Assembly (NCBI GenBank): GCA_016219875.1
Contig: JACRJZ010000025.1
Location: forward strand, 32,673 to 96,672
DNA: 64,000 nt
Origin: Verrucomicrobiota bacterium
GTDB lineage: Bacteria; Verrucomicrobiota; Verrucomicrobiia; Limisphaerales; JACRJZ01
Direction: 5' to 3'
Every line of letters starts with the position of its first letter. Position 1 is the stretch's first letter. A model generated the notes under the pieces. It was given only the letters and a program-made list of their open reading frames with translations, ran no database searches and was not told the DNA's origin. Position numbers and translations under genes: made by a program. Below, one piece after another: positions 60,307-64,000 of the stretch.

Positions 60307-61371
60307 TCAGTATTTTCCGTCCCGCACTTCAAAGTGCGTGGGCTTGCGGAGATCGCGTCCGCCGATCTTCACCCAATGTGCCGTCCAGCGGAAGATCGTC
60401 TCCAGCGGCATCGGCGGCGGGCCGAGGACGGAGCAAAGCTTCTCTGGGTTGTTCAGGAGCGCCGTGTCCGCTTCCTTGCCAACGAACACCGGAGTCTTGC
60501 CCAGCAATTCGCCGAAGCGGCTCGCAGCGTTGCGCACGCGCAACGGGCCGGGCCGGGTCAGGTTCCAGGCGCTGGTCGGCGCCGTGGCGAGCGGCAGCGC
60601 GCGCAAGATCATGTCGTTGGCGTCGCCTTGCCAGATGCAGTTCAGAAAACCGTTGGCCACGTCGATCTCTTCGCCGGCCCACACTTTGCGGGCGAGATCG
60701 ACCAGCACGCCGTAGCGAAGTTCGACCGCGTAGTTCAGCCGGATCAGCGCCACGCGCACGCCGTTCTGGCGGGAGAAATAGTCGAAGAGGCGCTCGCGGG
60801 CGACGGCGGCATTCGCGTATTCGCCCAGCGGCGTGAGCGGCTCGTCCTCCTGCGTCCCGCCGCCGGCGACCGGCACGAAGGGATACACGTTGCCCGTGGA
60901 CAACGCGACGATGCGCGCGCCGGGAAATCGTTCCGCCACGTGCGCCGGCGCCAGCGTGTTCGCCGCCCAAGTGAGCGCAGGGTTTTGCGCCGTCCCAAAC
61001 TTGACACCCACCAGGTAGATCAGGTTCTGGGTGTCGGGGAGAACATCCAGGCTCGATCGGTCGAGAACGTCACAGACCAGCGTGCGCACACCGCGGGCTT
61101 CCAACCAGTCGCGGCTGGCCGGATTCGAGAATCGGCTGACGGCGATCACGTCCAATCCCGTGCCGGCCTCCTGCGCGGCCCGCTTGGCCAATACGGCGAG
61201 CGTCGGCCCCATCTTGCCGCCGGCACCCAAAACGATCAGCGGGCTGGCGAGGCTGCGCATGAACTCCGCCAGCGCGGGACGCGGCTGCGTCAGCACGTCG
61301 TCGAGGTCGGCTTCGGTGTGGATGAGGTCTGGGAGCGGCACAGTTTTCCTTTGGGTTGAACGGCGACTCAA
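60307..61371 (-). CDS. Extended short-chain dehydrogenase/epimerase lacking the YxxxK lysine
   Basis: 354-aa NAD-binding protein. Nucleotide-binding motif PLIVLGAGGKMGPT and the serine-type strand VALSTGNVYPFVP are present. The catalytic tyrosine is probably in LGEYANAAVARERLFDYF. The YxxxK lysine reads Ala there, so the classical SDR triad is incomplete. The ATG at 61371 overlaps the GH27 stop. The SDR probably works on the sugar released by GH27 or on a derivative processed by the DHDPS-like enzyme; this is inference from the operon. Confidence 0.78.
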   Translation of the reverse strand: MSRRSTQRKTVPLPDLIHTEADLDDVLTQPRPALAEFMRSLASPLIVLGAGGKMGPTLAVLAKRAAQEAGTGLDVIAVSRFSNPASRDWLEARGVRTLVCDVLDRSSLDVLPDTQNLIYLVGVKFGTAQNPALTWAANTLAPAHVAERFPGARIVALSTGNVYPFVPVAGGGTQEDEPLTPLGEYANAAVARERLFDYFSRQNGVRVALIRLNYAVELRYGVLVDLARKVWAGEEIDVANGFLNCIWQGDANDMILRALPLATAPTSAWNLTRPGPLRVRNAASRFGELLGKTPVFVGKEADTALLNNPEKLCSVLGPPPMPLETIFRWTAHWVKIGGRDLRKPTHFEVRDGKY

Positions 61372-63341
61372 GGTCGCGCACCCGTCATCCGCACCATGAC
61401 CACGCCGTGTCTCGGCACGCTGGCCTTGAACTCGTTCTCAAACCGTCCGAGCTCTTTCTGCCGCCAGAGATCCCGCAAGGTTTGCGGGCCTTTCACACCG
61501 AGGTCGGACCACTTCGCCGTCACGCTGGTTTCCACTTCGCTGCGGTTGAACAGGCCGACGGCTTTGCTGCCATCCTCGAGGTCTTTCACCATGACGAAGG
61601 TTTCTTCCTCCACCGGCACCACTCGCGCGCATTGGCCGAGCGGGTCTTGGTCCACGTCGATGACTTCAGAATTGCAGAGGACGTTCACGGTGAACTCGTC
61701 GAGCTTGCCCATGTCGCCACTGAAAAATAGCGGCGCGGCGCTCAGGCACCAGAGCGACATGAACGAATACTGCTCGCTCGGCGTCAGCGGACTAGCAATC
61801 GGCTCGCCCATGCCGCGCGCGTTGCCGATGCGGCCGATCTGGATGTAGTCGGGATCGTTCCACGCGCCGGGCTTGGACCAGGCGCGGTGCTCGGCGTTCT
61901 TGAGCGCGACCGGGAAGATGCGGTCCAACTCGAAGCCCAAATCGCCCGCCGTGCGCCAGCAATGGCCACCGACTTCCGCGCCCCATTCCCAGACGTTGCC
62001 CATGCCGTATTGGCAGAGGTTGAACACGATGTCGCGCTTCTGGCGTTTGAGGATGTCGCCCATCTGCTGGTAGGGCTTCTTGAACTTCGCCAGTTCGGGA
62101 CCGGTTTCTTTCTTGGCGATGCCGCCGTAGGAGCACCAGTCGTATTTCAGGAAGTCGAAGCCCCAGTCGGCAAACAGCTTCGCGTCCTGCTCTTCGTGCT
62201 GATAGGTCGCGGCGAAACCCGCGCAGGTCAGCGGGCCGGGCGAGGTGTAGATGCCGGCCTTCAATCCCTTCGAGTGGATGTACTCGGTCATGGCCACCAT
62301 GTCCGGAAAATGCTTGTTCGGAATGAGGTTCCCCTGGGCATCGCGCAATGGACCGACGCGCAACGGGTCTTTGTTCTTCGGCGCGTTCATCCAGCAATCG
62401 TCGATGCTCACGTACTGGTAGCCCACGTCGGCCATGCCGCTGCTCGCCATCACGTCGGCGGCTTCGCGCATGAGCTGGTCGGTGATGCGGTCGTAGTGCG
62501 TGTACCAATGGTTCCAGCCCATCGGCGGCGTGAGGGCCAGCGTGTCGCCGGAGACGATCTTGAACGCGCGGGTCGCTTCGCCGTGCGAGTTCTTGGCGCG
62601 CAGCGTAAGCGTGAATTCGCCGCGGGCCGGCGCGGTGCCGGTGATGATGCCGTTCGCGGCGTCAAGTTTGAGACTCGACGGCAAATTCTCGACAGTGAAG
62701 GCGATTGGCCGCTCCCCGGTCGTCGGGATGCGGAAGATGAACGGGTTCCCCGGCCGACAGCCAGTGACGCGCGGCCCGTTGATGCGCGGGGCGGGGCCGG
62801 GCTTGGGCGTGAGGATGACGGCGGTTTCCTTCAACATCGGCCGGTCGAGGGCCTTGGGCTTGGCGCCACTCACGACGAAGCGCGCGTCGGCCCAGTTGGC
62901 GTGGTCGAAGCCCACGCCGTCGCCGCCGTCACCGACCATGAGGATGAGGGTCTTCAGACCCTTGAGGTCGAGATCGACGCTCCTGGCTTTGTCGCCGGGC
63001 TTCATCACGCCGGTTTCCAGAAGCTTCTTGCCGTCGCCAACAATCTTGAACGTGACCGTGGCCGGGCCATTGGCGTTGTCGTCCACGCCGATCGAGGCGA
63101 GGAACCGCTCGCTGCCGCCCGCGAGGTCGATCCAGAGCGTGCTGTTGGCGTGCGTGCCGACGCCGTGCTCGAATTTCTGTCCGCCGATGGAGAGCGGCTT
63201 CTCGCGGATGGAGCGGTCGATCTGGGGTTTGCCCCAGCCTTGCGTCATCTTGGAGAGGTCCAGCGACGTGAGCGGGACCGTCTCGGCGGCCGAGGAAACC
63301 AGCGCGGTGACAAGCAATGGAATGATGAACAGGATTTTCAT
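61368..63341 (-). CDS. Exported alpha-galactosidase-type GH27 with NPCBM and Ig-like domains
   Basis: 657-aa secreted glycosidase. Signal peptide MKILFIIPLLVTALVSSAAE, then an NPCBM-type carbohydrate-binding domain (~22-150; KFEHGVGTHANSTLWIDL, FLASIGVDDNANG), an Ig-like putative domain (~185-275) and the GH27 barrel (~285 on: LTPPMGWNHWYTHYDRI). The catalytic nucleophile is the Asp in FLKYDWCSYGG near 402 and the acid/base the Asp in RTAGDLGFELD near 465. First gene of the minus operon. Likely substrate alpha-D-galactosides; alpha-N-acetylgalactosaminides or beta-L-arabinopyranosides are alternatives in this family. Confidence 0.88.
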   Translation of the reverse strand: MKILFIIPLLVTALVSSAAETVPLTSLDLSKMTQGWGKPQIDRSIREKPLSIGGQKFEHGVGTHANSTLWIDLAGGSERFLASIGVDDNANGPATVTFKIVGDGKKLLETGVMKPGDKARSVDLDLKGLKTLILMVGDGGDGVGFDHANWADARFVVSGAKPKALDRPMLKETAVILTPKPGPAPRINGPRVTGCRPGNPFIFRIPTTGERPIAFTVENLPSSLKLDAANGIITGTAPARGEFTLTLRAKNSHGEATRAFKIVSGDTLALTPPMGWNHWYTHYDRITDQLMREAADVMASSGMADVGYQYVSIDDCWMNAPKNKDPLRVGPLRDAQGNLIPNKHFPDMVAMTEYIHSKGLKAGIYTSPGPLTCAGFAATYQHEEQDAKLFADWGFDFLKYDWCSYGGIAKKETGPELAKFKKPYQQMGDILKRQKRDIVFNLCQYGMGNVWEWGAEVGGHCWRTAGDLGFELDRIFPVALKNAEHRAWSKPGAWNDPDYIQIGRIGNARGMGEPIASPLTPSEQYSFMSLWCLSAAPLFFSGDMGKLDEFTVNVLCNSEVIDVDQDPLGQCARVVPVEEETFVMVKDLEDGSKAVGLFNRSEVETSVTAKWSDLGVKGPQTLRDLWRQKELGRFENEFKASVPRHGVVMVRMTGARP

Positions 63342-63415
63342 GGCGCGGAAGGTAGAGGATAGGTCGGCGGAAGGCACGGAGAAATTTCGGGGTCATGGTG
63401 GAACAGGCGCATCAC

Positions 63416-63556
63416 TGACACTGCCTCCGTAGTGGCGCGAGCGACCGCCTGCGATAGTCCGACGGGCGACCCGCCCGTCGGGCCGCACGCCAACCGAGTC
63501 GGTTGGCACAACTTCGGCAGCCGAGTCGGCTGCCCTACTACGCGGTGGCAGTGTCA
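63416..63556. repeat. TGACACTGCC-ended composite palindromic element
   Basis: ~141-bp element with inverted ends (TGACACTGCC near 63416, GGCAGTGTCA near 63547-63556; the TAGT/ACTA steps also pair). Inside are three tight palindromes: CGACGGGCGACCCGCCCGTCG, GCCAACCGAGTCGGTTGGC and GGCAGCCGAGTCGGCTGCC. It is in the promoter-side region of the GH27 operon. The rest of the 63342-63703 gap holds no recognised gene. Confidence 0.72.
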
Positions 63557-63703
63557 AGATGCGTCCCGGTGCGCACGGTTAGAAATCGGGGCTTGCCGCA
63601 CGCTGGCCATCGTGGTAGCCAACAGCAGCTTCGTGGAAGGTGATTGTGAATTTTGATCCCGCTTGGGCGGACCCAGCGAGGACATAAATGGAAAGGGACC
63701 AAG

Positions 63704-63919
63704 ATGACGACGATTGCTGCTAGACTGCGGGTGCTGCTGCTGCTGCTCGGCCTGAGTCTCGTTGCGACCAGAGCTGTCGTTGCCCAGTACACCATCCACA
63801 TTGAGATTGTCCCCGGTCATAATCTGATTGCCAACATCTCCGATAGAACCGGTACCGTGGGTCGCCGTAACTCAAAAGGGGGTGTTACCCAAGATGAGGC
63901 CGGAAAATGCTCCGGTTGA
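63704..63919 (+). pseudogene. Exported protein N-terminus, apparently truncated
   Basis: 71 codons starting MTTIAARLRVLLLLLGLSLV with a signal peptide (cleavage near AVVAQ) followed by YTIHIEIVPGHNLIANISDR. In Verrucomicrobia this type of opening (...GxNLIAN...) usually starts much longer secreted proteins; that is from memory. Here the frame changes character at the first TAACTCAAAAGGGGGTG (63868) and stops at 63919. The most likely reading is a gene interrupted by the end of a mobile element. Confidence 0.5.
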
Positions 63920-63943
63920 CTCAAAAGTGGTGTTACCCAAATG
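63868..63943. mobile_element. Possible mobile-element end with two direct sub-repeats
   Basis: TAACTCAAAAGGGGGTGTTA (63868-63887, then CCCAA) and TGACTCAAAAGTGGTGTTAC (63919-63938, then CCAA) are direct copies about 50 bp apart. Multiple internal terminal repeats of this kind are known for IS21-family ends. The window ends before any transposase gene, so this is only suggestive. Confidence 0.35.
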
Positions 63944-64000
63944 CCCCTGGAAATTGGAAGCGAAGGAAGCCGGGGCACGGTGGCAGTCCGGCCTCCCTCG

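Overview
The window is high-GC bacterial chromosome, most likely from the Verrucomicrobiota (Limisphaerales/Pedosphaera-like). The placement is an inference from gene content: Tat-exported DUF1080 and hydroxypyruvate-isomerase-like proteins, Gfo/Idh/MocA oxidoreductase, GH27 and GH28 enzymes, very large secreted proteins ending in an 'FFRV/FYRL' type motif, and many families of small palindromic repeats. No tRNA, rRNA, CRISPR array or complete transposase was seen.

Layout. 0-3.2 kb: end of a complex I operon, nuoL (5' truncated by the window) and nuoM. 3.3-8.6 kb: accessory block splitting that operon: a clan-AA aspartic protease-like gene, a minus-strand trio (two DUF488 genes plus a RecQ helicase with an extra N-terminal domain), and a UPF0175/PIN pair. 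8.6-11.9 kb: a second nuoM and nuoN. 11.9-19 kb (minus): O-antigen ligase-like/TPR membrane protein, LeuC/aconitase-family enzyme, orphan AddB-like nuclease. 19.3-25.9 kb: type II secretion core gspE-gspL-gspM-gspD, tightly followed by a 1444-aa exported adhesin-like protein. 30.7-41.1 kb: Tat-exported GH28 and a 2921-aa minus-strand metalloprotease/Calx-beta giant. 42-45 kb (minus): rpsO and pnp. 45.1-48.2 kb: DUF1080, Hyi-like and unknown exported genes. 48.3-53.3 kb: giant subtilase. 53.7 kb: a 67-aa small protein. 54.4-57.4 kb: ATP-grasp plus nucleoside-hydrolase fusion. 57.8 kb: Gfo/Idh/MocA. 59.2-63.3 kb (minus operon): GH27, SDR, DHDPS-like. 63.7 kb: an exported protein that seems to be cut off by a mobile-element end.

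Main ideas. (1) Complex I has four antiporter-like subunits (L, M, M2, N). NuoL carries extra length in its lateral helix, as expected for a '2M' complex, and M2 lacks the TM7 lysine. (2) The RecQ/DUF488/DUF488 operon is a candidate DNA repair or defence module of unknown function. (3) The region carries several non-autonomous repeat families: a 192-196 bp element with 15-bp terminal inverted repeats, a GTAGCAGCCGACGTGAGG palindrome, a GTAGGACAGGC palindrome, a CCCTCACCCC/CTCTCCC hairpin, a TGACACTGCC element, and arrays of 7-bp tandem repeats arranged as hairpins. Several lie in frame inside genes (nuoL, nuoM2, addB-like, and the signal peptide of the 1444-aa protein), and one supplies the stop codons of two convergent genes.

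All protein calls were made by reading translations and motifs. No database search was run.
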